Source of the DNA: an uncultured Angelakisella sp. | Lineage (GTDB): Bacteria; Bacillota; Clostridia; Oscillospirales; Ruminococcaceae | Reading direction: 5' to 3' | Length of the DNA stretch: 19,884 nt | Assembly (NCBI GenBank): GCA_910585525.1 | Contig: CAJUFR010000038.1 | Coordinates: forward strand, 1 to 19,884 | In this document: positions 1-6,650 of the stretch, in pieces | Layout of the letters: the number at the start of each line of letters is the position of its first letter | How positions within the stretch are numbered: position 1 is the stretch's first letter | The notes under the pieces: model-generated | What the model was told of the DNA's origin: nothing | Seen by the model: only the letters and a program-made list of their open reading frames with translations | Database searches by the model: none | Position numbers and translations under genes: made by a program

Positions 1-2
1 CA

Positions 3-389
3 AAGGAAAAGGAATTGACGAAAATCACCCGCTACAAGCAGTCACTGTATCAAGATTGGAAAGACGGGGAAATCACCCAGCAGGAATACCGGGATATGAA
101 AGCCGATTATGAACGGCAGGCCGCCGAGCTTGCGGATGTGCTGGCCCGGCTGAACGCGGAACGGGCGGAGCTCTTGAATGGCGTTGACAAGGAACACCCC
201 GCACTGGTAGCCTTTGCAAAGTATCAAAGCATTGAAACGCTCACCCGTGAAATCCTCACGGACTTGGTAGACCATATCAAGATTTACGAAAACGGCAATA
301 TCAGCGTTCACTTCAAGTTTGCGGACGAGTTCCGCAGGATTGCCGAGTACATTGAAATCAATACCACCGATACCGCCGAGGCGGGCTGA
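3..389 (+). CDS. Large serine recombinase, C-terminal part (partial, DUF4368 end)
   Basis: This is the C-terminal end of a large serine recombinase of the Tn4451 TnpX / Tn5397 TndX kind, which cuts and joins the ends of an integrative element. The reading frame is open to the left edge, so the gene starts outside the window; the TTG at 15 is probably not a start. Recognisable pieces are YQDWKDGEITQQEY, an alpha-helical Glu/Arg-rich stretch that probably forms a coiled coil, LTREILTDLVDHIKIYENG, and a closing FADEFRRIAEYIEINT, all typical of the DUF4368 C-terminus. The catalytic serine domain is not visible. The stretch is less GC-rich than the downstream genes, which fits horizontal transfer. 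Such recombinase genes commonly sit at one end of their element, so the element boundary probably lies just after the stop codon. Family identity is from memory of the motif pattern. Confidence 0.88.
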   Translation, partial: KEKELTKITRYKQSLYQDWKDGEITQQEYRDMKADYERQAAELADVLARLNAERAELLNGVDKEHPALVAFAKYQSIETLTREILTDLVDHIKIYENGNISVHFKFADEFRRIAEYIEINTTDTAEAG

Positions 390-446
390 TACCCGCCAAC
401 GCATAAACCCTTTTGACAGTGTGTTTTCCTAATAGGAGCTAATCAT
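380..446. other. Probable junction between mobile element and sugar operon
   Basis: A short segment lies between the recombinase stop and the first permease start. It holds a 6-bp inverted repeat (GGCGGG at 380-385, CCCGCC at 392-397) overlapping the recombinase stop codon, and a TTGACA hexamer at 413-418 without a good -10 box at the right distance. The ribosome binding site AGGAGC precedes the permease ATG. No binding-protein gene is visible upstream of the permease, although one is usual in such operons. Inference: the element end lies within this segment. The TnpX/TndX family recombines at GA dinucleotides, and a GA occurs at 415-416, but the exact end cannot be fixed from one side. Confidence 0.5.
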
Positions 447-1337
447 ATGAAAGAGGGAAAACTTTCCGCCGCCGCCAAGCGTGAGCAGAACTGGGGCTGG
501 TTCATGGTGGCCCCCACCATCATCGGCCTGCTGGTGCTGAACCTGTGGCCCTTTATCCAGACCGTCTACACCAGCTTCTGCGAGCACCTGGGCTTCGGCC
601 ACTACCGCTTCAACGGCATCCAGAACTATGCCGACGTCTTTTCCCGGCCGGAGTTCTGGAAGGCCACCTGGAACACCATCTACTTCTGCATCCTCACCGT
701 CCCCCTGGGGGTGTTCATCGCCCTGCTGGTGGCGATGCTCCTCAACGCCAAGATCAAGGGCCGGGGCCTGTTCCGCACCGTTTTCTTCCTGCCCATGATC
801 TGCGCCCCCGCCGCCGTCACCATGGTCTGGCGCTGGCTCTTTAACGGCGAATACGGCATCCTGAACCAGATCTTCGGCACCAGCATCAACTGGCTCACCG
901 ATTCCAAATGGGTGATGCTGGCCTGCGCCGTGGTGGCCATCTGGTCCAACATCGGCTACGACGCGGTGCTGCTCCTTTCCGGCCTCCAGAACATCTCCAA
1001 GTCCTACTACGAGGCGGCGGAGATCGACGGCACCACCAAGGTGAAGCAGTTCTTCCAGATCACCCTGCCCATGGTCTCCCCCACCCTCTTCGTGGTGCTC
1101 ATCATGCGGCTGATGGCCTCGGTGAAGGTCTACGACCTCATCTTCATGATGGTGGAGGACACCAACCCCGCCGTCACCAGCGTCCAAAGCCTGATGTACC
1201 TCTTCTACCGCGAGTCCTTCGTCGCCGGCAGCCGTGGCACCGGCTCGGTCATCGTCATCTGGACGGTGCTCATCATCGGTCTCGTGACGGTGGTCCAGTT
1301 CCTGGGCCAGAAGAAGTGGGTCAACTACGATGTGTAA
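447..1337 (+). CDS. Carbohydrate ABC transporter permease (UgpA/MalF/MsmF type)
   Basis: This is one of two inner-membrane subunits of an ABC importer for a sugar, probably an oligosaccharide given the neighbouring glycosidases. The 296-residue protein has about six hydrophobic segments, beginning with GWFMVAPTIIGLLVLNLWPF near residues 17-36. The EAA loop that docks the ATPase is clear at about residues 188-207 (YYEAAEIDGTTK followed by ITLPMVSP). Length is normal for the CUT1 permease family. The ATG is preceded by AGGAGC. The partner permease follows after 12 bp. The periplasm-side substrate-binding lipoprotein usually encoded just upstream is absent and that position is occupied by recombinase sequence, so the operon may have been split by insertion. 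The ATPase is also absent; CUT1 systems in Firmicutes often share a distant MsmK-type ATPase. The substrate is inferred from context only. Confidence 0.92.
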   Translation: MKEGKLSAAAKREQNWGWFMVAPTIIGLLVLNLWPFIQTVYTSFCEHLGFGHYRFNGIQNYADVFSRPEFWKATWNTIYFCILTVPLGVFIALLVAMLLNAKIKGRGLFRTVFFLPMICAPAAVTMVWRWLFNGEYGILNQIFGTSINWLTDSKWVMLACAVVAIWSNIGYDAVLLLSGLQNISKSYYEAAEIDGTTKVKQFFQITLPMVSPTLFVVLIMRLMASVKVYDLIFMMVEDTNPAVTSVQSLMYLFYRESFVAGSRGTGSVIVIWTVLIIGLVTVVQFLGQKKWVNYDV

Positions 1338-1349
1338 GGAGGGTACGAG

Positions 1350-2189
1350 ATGAAAAGCGCTTCGCTGGAACGGTCCAAAAAACTGATCAAAGTCCTCACC
1401 TACGCTTTCCTGGCCCTTGGCACCATCGTGATGATCTTCCCCTTCATCTGGATGATCCTCACCAGTTCCAAGACGGTGCCGGAGAGCATGCAGATCCCCC
1501 CCACCATCTTCCCACGGGAGTTCACCCTGAAGAACTTCAGCGACGTGATGAAGAGCCTCCCCTTTGTGAACCTCTACATCAACACCGGCCTGATGATCCT
1601 CTTCCGTGTCATCTGCGCCGTGGTGTTCAGTTCCATGGCGGGCTACGCCTTTGCCAAGCTGAAGTTCAAGTACAAGAACCTGCTCTTTGGCATCGTGCTG
1701 GTCCAGATGTCCCTCCCCAGCCAGATCTTCATCATCCCCCAGTACCAGATGGTAGCCAAGCTGGGGGCGGCCAACACCATCTTCGCCCTGGTGTTCCCCG
1801 GCCTGGTCAGCGCCTTCGGCACCTTCTTCCTCCGCCAGGCCTACATGGGCATCCCCACCGAGATCGGGGAGGCTGCCTACCTGGACGGCTGCAACCAGTG
1901 GGAATCCTTCTATAAGGTGATGTTCCCCCTCACCTCCTCCTCGGTGGCCGCCCTTACCGTCTTTACCGCCGTGTTCGCCTACGGCGACCTGATGTGGCCC
2001 CAGGTGGTCACCTCCGATGTAAAGATGATGACCCTTTCCGCCGGGCTTGCCAACCTCCGGGGCCAGTTCACCACCAACTTCCCGGTGCTGATGGCCGGTT
2101 CCCTGCTGGCGATGCTGCCCATGGTCATCCTCTATCTCTTCTTCCAGCGCCAGTTTATCGAGGGCGTCGCCATGACCGGCGGCAAGTAA
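1350..2189 (+). CDS. Carbohydrate ABC transporter permease (UgpE/MalG/MsmG type)
   Basis: This is the second membrane subunit of the same sugar importer, forming a heterodimer with the product of the preceding gene. The 279-residue protein starts with a short basic cytoplasmic end (KSASLERSKKLIK), then a hydrophobic helix (LTYAFLALGTIVMIFPFIWM), about six membrane segments in all, and an EAA loop at about residues 170-190 (IGEAAYLDGCNQWESF followed by PL). The MalG-type C-terminus ends with YLFFQRQFIEGVAMTGGK, a very typical close for this family. The start is fixed by a strong AGGAGG eight bases before the ATG. The 12-bp gap to the upstream gene implies co-transcription. The next gene, alpha-galactosidase, is separated by 246 bp and has its own promoter-like sequence, so the transport genes may be controlled apart from it. 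Confidence 0.93.
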   Translation: MKSASLERSKKLIKVLTYAFLALGTIVMIFPFIWMILTSSKTVPESMQIPPTIFPREFTLKNFSDVMKSLPFVNLYINTGLMILFRVICAVVFSSMAGYAFAKLKFKYKNLLFGIVLVQMSLPSQIFIIPQYQMVAKLGAANTIFALVFPGLVSAFGTFFLRQAYMGIPTEIGEAAYLDGCNQWESFYKVMFPLTSSSVAALTVFTAVFAYGDLMWPQVVTSDVKMMTLSAGLANLRGQFTTNFPVLMAGSLLAMLPMVILYLFFQRQFIEGVAMTGGK

Positions 2190-2435
2190 ATCCGCGTTCC
2201 ACTACCTTTTACCTTTTACCCTGGCGCCCTGGGTCGGATGGTTCAGCATCTCCCCCCATAAGACCCAGGCGGCCCCGGCCCGGATGTACTCCCCGCCGGG
2301 GCCGTTACCTTGGATAAAATTCCATGCGGAGGGTGCAAGTGATTCGTCGCTTTGCGCACTTGTTTTCCGCCGGGAAATCGCCTAAAATCATCATGAGCCG
2401 TCACGGCGATACCTACCACAGAGAGGTTTTTTCCT
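2190..2435. other. Intergenic region with tandem hairpins, short repeats and a promoter
   Basis: This gene-free stretch between permease and alpha-galactosidase contains a 17-nt run made of repeated ACCTTTT units (2204-2220) and two successive inverted repeats. The first is CCTGGGTC (2228-2235) with GACCCAGG (2262-2269). The second is GGCCCCGGC (2271-2279) with GCCGGGGCC (2295-2303), a perfect 9-bp stem with a 15-nt loop. Neither is followed by a long T run, so they are not classic terminators. A promoter-like pair follows and is listed separately. An imperfect operator candidate, CAAGTG (2336-2341) with CACTTG (2357-2362), overlaps the -35 region. Function is not known. Confidence 0.55.
2360..2388 (+). 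promoter_or_regulatory. Candidate sigma-A promoter for the alpha-galactosidase gene
   Basis: TTGTTT (2360-2365) and TAAAAT (2383-2388) are separated by exactly 17 bases, a normal housekeeping promoter layout, and lie about 47 bp before the alpha-galactosidase ATG. An inverted repeat CAAGTG/CACTTG (2336-2362) touches the -35 box and could be a regulator site, possibly for the AraC-type protein encoded at 4682-5545. This is a consensus match only. Confidence 0.5.
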
Positions 2436-4628
2436 ATGATCATTTTGGACGAAAAAAACAGGGTGTTCACCCTGCACACCCACGGCACCACCTACCAGAT
2501 GAAGGCCGACCGGCACGACGTGCTGGTCCACACCTACTACGGCCCCCGGGTCAGCGGCGGGGACCTCTCCTACCTGATCCAATACGCCGACCGGGGCTTT
2601 TCCCCCAACCCCAGCGGGGCAGGGCGGGACCGCACCTACTCCCTGGACACCACCCCCCAGGAGTATTCCACCTGCGGGGTGGGGGACTTCCGCCTCCCCT
2701 CCCTGGAACTGGAACTGGAGGACGGCAGCCTCCTTTGCGACCTGCGGTACACCGGCCACCGGCTGGAAAAGGGCAAATACAGCCTCCCCGGCCTGCCTGC
2801 CTTCTTCGGCGGGGAGGAGTGGGAGACCCTGGCCGTCACCCTGTCCGACGCCGCCGCCCAGGTGGAGGTGGAACTCCTCTACGGCGTGCTGGCGGAGCGG
2901 GACCTCATCACCCGGGCGGCCCGGATCACCAACCGGGGCAGCCGGAAGCTGCGGCTGCGTCAGGCGGCGTCCCTCTGCCTGGACTTCCACGGCGGGGACC
3001 GGGATCATGACCTGATCACCTTTAACGGCTGCCACGCCATGGAACGCTGCCTGGACCGCTCCCCCCTCCGCCCCGGCATCCAAAGCGTGGGCAGCGTCCG
3101 GGGCACCTCCAGCCACCACCATAACCCCTTCGTCATCCTCTGCGAAAAGGACGCCGGGGAGGACCACGGCCTTTGCATCGGGGCGGCGCTGCTGTACAGC
3201 GGCAACTTCCAGGCGGCGGCGGAGCGCACCCAGCTGGAGAACGACCGCCTGACCCTGGGCATCCATCCTTTCCACTTCTGCTGGACCCTGGCCCCCGGCG
3301 AGGCCTTCGTCACCCCGGAGGCGGCTATGGTCTGCTCCACCCGGGGCTTTGGGGAGATGAGCCGCCAGTTCCACCGGGCCATCCGGGAGCACCTGCTCCG
3401 GGACCCCCTGGCGGGGCGGCGGCACCCGGTGCTCATCAACAACTGGGAGGCCACCGAATTCGACTTCACCGCCGACAAGCTGGTGGAGATCGCCGGGGCC
3501 GCCGCGAAGCTGGGCATCGAACTGTTCGTCATGGACGACGGCTGGTTCGGCAAGCGGGACGACGACTACAGCAGCCTGGGGGACTGGCAGGTGGACCAGC
3601 GGAAACTTCCCGGTGGCCTCACCGCCCTGGTGCCCCGCATTCGGGAACTGGGGATGCAGTTCGGCATCTGGGTGGAGCCGGAGATGGTGAGCCAGGACAG
3701 CGACCTTTACCGGCAGCACCCCGACTGGGCCCTGGGGGCCCCTGGCCGGTCCCAGACACTGGGACGCAGCCAGCTGGTGCTGGATTTCTCCCGCCGGGAG
3801 GTCCGGGAGCACGTCTACGGGGAACTGAAAAAGGTGCTGGACAGCGCCGATATCCGTTACGTCAAGTGGGACATGAACCGCAGCCTCACCGATGTCTGGT
3901 CCGCCGCCCTCCCCCCGGAGCGCCAGGGGGAGGTGTACCACCGCTATGTCCTGGGGCTCTATGACATGCTGGAGCAGCTGCACCGGGACTACCCCAATAT
4001 CCTCATCGAGGGGTGCAGCGGCGGCGGCGGCCGGTTCGACGCCGGGATGCTCTACTACACCCCCCAGATCTGGTGCAGCGACAACACCGACGCCATCGAC
4101 CGGCTGCGCATCCAGTACGGCACCTCCTTCTGCTACCCGGTGGCCACCATGGGCGCCCATGTCTCCGCCGTGCCCAACGCCCAGACCGGGCGGACCACCC
4201 CCATGGAGACCCGGGGGGTGGTGGCCATGAGCGGCACCTTCGGCTACGAGATGGACCTGAACAAATGCACTGCCGCCGAGACCGACACCGCCGCCAGCCA
4301 GGTGGCGGAGTACAAGAAGCTGTGGCGGCTCATCGGGGAGGGGGACTACTACCGCCTTACCGACCCCTGGCGGGACGGCCCCTTCACCGCCTGGGAGCAG
4401 GTCTCCCCCGACCGGCGGGAGGCGCTGGTGTCGGTGGTGACCCATGCCGCCCGGGCAACGCCACCCTTCCTTGCCCTGCGGCTGGCGGGGCTGGACCCGG
4501 ACCTCCGGTACCGTGTGGAGGGCCGGGAGGGCAGCTGGCCCGGGGACCTGCTGATGAACGGCGGCTGGCCGATGCCCATGCCGGTGGGGGACTACCAGGC
4601 CTTCCAGCTGCACCTGTACGCGGAATAA
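2436..4628 (+). CDS. Alpha-galactosidase, glycoside hydrolase family GH36
   Basis: The enzyme removes terminal alpha-1,6-galactose from melibiose, raffinose and stachyose. At 730 residues it matches the usual length of bacterial GH36 enzymes such as Geobacillus AgaA. The N-terminal beta-sandwich is followed by the catalytic barrel, with WEATEFDFT and FVMDDGWFGKRDDD marking its start. The nucleophile is Asp479 in KWDMNR and the acid/base is Asp549 in WCSDNTDAIDR; these numbers nearly coincide with Asp478 and Asp548 reported for the Geobacillus enzyme. EGCSGGGGRFD is also present. No signal peptide is seen, so it probably acts in the cytoplasm on imported sugar. GAGAGG precedes the ATG, followed by a T-rich spacer. 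It is convergent with the AraC regulator, with a shared terminator between. Exact substrate preference cannot be read from the sequence. Confidence 0.96.
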   Translation: MIILDEKNRVFTLHTHGTTYQMKADRHDVLVHTYYGPRVSGGDLSYLIQYADRGFSPNPSGAGRDRTYSLDTTPQEYSTCGVGDFRLPSLELELEDGSLLCDLRYTGHRLEKGKYSLPGLPAFFGGEEWETLAVTLSDAAAQVEVELLYGVLAERDLITRAARITNRGSRKLRLRQAASLCLDFHGGDRDHDLITFNGCHAMERCLDRSPLRPGIQSVGSVRGTSSHHHNPFVILCEKDAGEDHGLCIGAALLYSGNFQAAAERTQLENDRLTLGIHPFHFCWTLAPGEAFVTPEAAMVCSTRGFGEMSRQFHRAIREHLLRDPLAGRRHPVLINNWEATEFDFTADKLVEIAGAAAKLGIELFVMDDGWFGKRDDDYSSLGDWQVDQRKLPGGLTALVPRIRELGMQFGIWVEPEMVSQDSDLYRQHPDWALGAPGRSQTLGRSQLVLDFSRREVREHVYGELKKVLDSADIRYVKWDMNRSLTDVWSAALPPERQGEVYHRYVLGLYDMLEQLHRDYPNILIEGCSGGGGRFDAGMLYYTPQIWCSDNTDAIDRLRIQYGTSFCYPVATMGAHVSAVPNAQTGRTTPMETRGVVAMSGTFGYEMDLNKCTAAETDTAASQVAEYKKLWRLIGEGDYYRLTDPWRDGPFTAWEQVSPDRREALVSVVTHAARATPPFLALRLAGLDPDLRYRVEGREGSWPGDLLMNGGWPMPMPVGDYQAFQLHLYAE

Positions 4629-4676
4629 AAAAGACCGACCGGGCTGACTGCAACAGGGCAGCCAGTCCGGTCTTTT
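4629..4676. terminator. Bidirectional terminator between convergent genes
   Basis: A long hairpin with outer arms AAAAGACCG (4629-4637) and CGGTCTTTT (4668-4676) and an inner arm pair GGCTG (4642-4646) with CAGCC (4659-4663). It ends in a T run on the + strand and, because of the AAAA on the left arm, also on the - strand. It lies right after the alpha-galactosidase stop and 5 bp before the end of the convergent regulator gene, so it can stop transcription from both sides. Confidence 0.88.
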
Positions 4677-4681
4677 GAGGA

Positions 4682-5545
4682 CTAATCTTCTTTTTTGGGC
4701 TTTGCCCGCTCCTGGTCCCGCCAGTGGCGGGGGGAGATGCCGTAGCGCTTTTTGAAGGCCCGGGAAAAGTGCAGCTGGTTGGCGTAGCCGCACATGGCGG
4801 CGATGCCCCCGATGGAGGCCCGGGAGGTGCGCATCATCTCCGCCGCCTTGGCCAGCCGCAGCCGGATGAGGAATTCCTGGGGCGGGCAGCCCATCTCCTC
4901 CCGGAACAGCTTGCTGAAGTAGCTGCGGTTCAGGCGGCAGACATCCGCCACCTCCTCCACCGTCAGGTCCCGCTGGTAGTGCTGCTCCATGTAGGTCACC
5001 GCCTCCTGGATGTAAAAATCCCGCAGCTGGGCCGCCCGGGCGTCCCGGTGGATGGCGGAGGAGAGGATGAGCCTGTCCAGAAACAAGCAGAGGTGGCCGA
5101 TGAGGTGGAGGGGGGACAGTTCCTGGCTGTTTGCGATGTACAGCATCTCGTCCCGCACCTCCTCCCCCAGCTGGGCGTCCCGAGGGGCGTAGATGGGCTG
5201 GGCGATGGAAAGCCCGGCGCGCTGCAAAAACTCCTGGGCCCGCAGCCCGTCGAACTCCAGCCAGACATACTTCCAGGGCCGGGCCCGGTCGGCGCAGTAG
5301 GTGGTCACCTGCCCCGGGCAGATGAGGAACCCCTGGCCCTGGTCCAGCTCGTACCGCCGGGTCGCCCCGTCCTCCCCGTCGGCGTCCAGTATCCCCTGGC
5401 CGGAGATGACATAGTGGAACAGGTAGTGGTTGCGGACGAAAGGACCGAAGGAGTGGAGGGGAGCGCACTGCTCCCAGCCGTACTGGTAAAGGCGAAGGTC
5501 CAGGAAGTTCTCGTTGGGGAAGATGGAAAAGGAGTATTCCCCCAT
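4682..5545 (-). CDS. AraC-family transcriptional regulator (MsmR/RafR-like)
   Basis: This 287-residue regulator has an N-terminal AraC-type cupin ligand pocket (about residues 20-130, with FHYVISGQGILDADGE and GFLICPGQVTTY) and two C-terminal helix-turn-helix motifs (about residues 185-280, including LTVEEVADVCRLNRSYFSKL and IAAMCGYANQLHFSRAFKKR). The final residues are Lys/Glu-rich. Such proteins usually activate sugar-uptake and glycosidase genes when the sugar binds. Its position inside the raffinose/sucrose locus makes it the likely local regulator, with the permease, alpha-galactosidase and fructokinase genes as probable targets; this is inferred from position. The ATG has AAAGGGG upstream on the minus strand. 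It is divergent from the fructokinase gene, sharing a 135-bp control region. The ligand is not known; a galactoside or sucrose is plausible. Confidence 0.93.
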   Translation of the reverse strand: MGEYSFSIFPNENFLDLRLYQYGWEQCAPLHSFGPFVRNHYLFHYVISGQGILDADGEDGATRRYELDQGQGFLICPGQVTTYCADRARPWKYVWLEFDGLRAQEFLQRAGLSIAQPIYAPRDAQLGEEVRDEMLYIANSQELSPLHLIGHLCLFLDRLILSSAIHRDARAAQLRDFYIQEAVTYMEQHYQRDLTVEEVADVCRLNRSYFSKLFREEMGCPPQEFLIRLRLAKAAEMMRTSRASIGGIAAMCGYANQLHFSRAFKKRYGISPRHWRDQERAKPKKED

Positions 5546-5574
5546 ACCGCAAGCCCCTTTCTTCTGTTATCTGA

Positions 5575-5588
5575 TGGAAACGATTATA
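5575..5588 (+). promoter_or_regulatory. Possible catabolite-repression (cre-like) site
   Basis: TGGAAACGATTATA resembles the CcpA operator consensus TGWAANCGNTNWCA with two mismatches. It overlaps the -10 box of the regulator gene in the divergent control region, a suitable place for glucose repression of a sugar-utilisation regulator. CcpA control is common in Firmicutes, but a 14-bp degenerate match can arise by chance. Confidence 0.35.
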
Positions 5589-5591
5589 CCA
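5583..5591 (-). promoter_or_regulatory. Extended -10 promoter of the AraC-family gene
   Basis: On the minus strand a perfect TATAAT (plus positions 5583-5588) is preceded by TGG (5589-5591), an extended -10 element about 38 bp before the regulator ATG. No strong -35 box is seen at 16-18 bp upstream, which is tolerated with an extended -10. Confidence 0.6.
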
Positions 5592-5644
5592 CAAAGCAAC
5601 ACAAAACTCCAGGCGCTTACAAAGAATTTTCCCCAAAAAGGCAA

Positions 5645-5658
5645 GGCGGCGCGCCGCC
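5645..5658. repeat. Perfect 14-bp GC palindrome before fructokinase gene
   Basis: GGCGGCGCGCCGCC reads the same on both strands. It lies 22 bp before the fructokinase ATG, just ahead of the ribosome binding site. It could form a small hairpin in the leader or be a protein-binding site; it could also be chance in GC-rich DNA. Confidence 0.4.
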
Positions 5659-5680
5659 AACAGGAAGCGAGGAATCAGTG

Positions 5681-6634
5681 ATGTTTGATGTTACCGCGTT
5701 GGGCGAACTGCTCATCGACTTTACCCCCGGCGGGGCCAGCGGCCAGGGCAACCCCCTCTTTGAGGCCAACCCCGGCGGCGCCCCCTGCAATGTCCTGGCG
5801 ATGCTGGCCCGGCTGGGCCGGCGCACCACCTTTGTGGGCAAGGTGGGGGACGACCTCTTTGGCCGGATGCTGAAAAACGCCATCCAGGAGGCGGGCATCG
5901 GGGAGGGCGGCCTTGTGCTGGATCCCGCCGCCCACACCACTCTGGCCTTTGTCCACAACGCCCCCGACGGGGACCGGGAGTTCAGCTTCTACCGGGACCC
6001 CGGCGCCGATGAACTGCTTGCCCCGGAGGAACTGCCAGAGACGCTGGGGGAGACCCGTGTCTTTCACTTCGGCTCCCTCTCCCTGACCCGGGAGCCGGTC
6101 CGGGCCGCCACCCGGGCGGCGGTGGAGCGGGCTGCCGCCGCCGGGGCGGTGATCAGCTTTGACCCCAACCTCCGGGCCTCCCTGTGGGGCTCCCTGTCCG
6201 ATGCCCGGCGGGAGATGCTCTGGGGCTGCTCGGTCTGCCAGGTGCTGAAGGTGGCGGAGGAGGAACTGTCCTTCCTCACCGCCGAGGAGCAGCTGGGGGC
6301 CGGGGCCGAAAAGCTGCGGCGGGACTTCCCCAGCATCCGGCTGCTGCTGGTGACCCGGGGCAGGGCGGGGAGCGCCGCCTTCTGGCAGGACCTGCGGGTG
6401 GACCGCCCCGGCTGGCCGGTGGAGGCCATCGACACCACCGGGGCCGGTGACACCTTCTGCGGCTGCTGCCTGCATCATATCCTGGAATGGGGCCTGGAGG
6501 GCCTTAGCGAGGAACGGCTGGGGGAGATGCTCTCCTTTGCCAACGCCGCCGCCGGCCTGGTCACCACCCGGAAGGGCGCCCTTCGCAGCATGCCGGAGCG
6601 TGACGAGATCCACCGCCTGATGGCGGCAAACTGA
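5681..6634 (+). CDS. PfkB-family carbohydrate kinase, probable fructokinase
   Basis: The enzyme probably phosphorylates fructose released from sucrose by the next gene product, using ATP. The 317-residue protein has the ribokinase/PfkB fold signatures: GELLIDFTP at the N-terminus, NPGGAPCNVLAMLARLG for sugar binding, and the C-terminal signature DTTGAGDTFCGCC with catalytic Asp257. Length fits bacterial fructokinases (300-320 residues). I chose the ATG at 5681 because GAGGA lies 8 bases upstream and the family consensus starts there; the same frame is open far upstream only because of GC-rich sequence antisense to the regulator gene. The GH13_4 enzyme gene starts 16 bp after its stop, so the two are co-transcribed. 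Fructose as the substrate comes from similarity to ScrK-like kinases and from context; another hexose or ketose sugar remains possible. Confidence 0.88.
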   Translation: MFDVTALGELLIDFTPGGASGQGNPLFEANPGGAPCNVLAMLARLGRRTTFVGKVGDDLFGRMLKNAIQEAGIGEGGLVLDPAAHTTLAFVHNAPDGDREFSFYRDPGADELLAPEELPETLGETRVFHFGSLSLTREPVRAATRAAVERAAAAGAVISFDPNLRASLWGSLSDARREMLWGCSVCQVLKVAEEELSFLTAEEQLGAGAEKLRRDFPSIRLLLVTRGRAGSAAFWQDLRVDRPGWPVEAIDTTGAGDTFCGCCLHHILEWGLEGLSEERLGEMLSFANAAAGLVTTRKGALRSMPERDEIHRLMAAN

Positions 6635-6650
6635 GGGGAGGTATCTGGGG

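Noticed and set aside
2391..5660. A very long minus-strand open frame of 1089 codons antisense to alpha-galactosidase
   Set aside because: It covers well-supported GH36 and AraC genes, its product is Pro/Gly/Ala/His/Val-rich without motifs, and it results from strong GC bias at third codon positions.
4724..5680. Long upstream extension of the fructokinase frame
   Set aside because: The extension is antisense to the AraC gene, and the true start at 5681 has a ribosome binding site and the family N-terminus.
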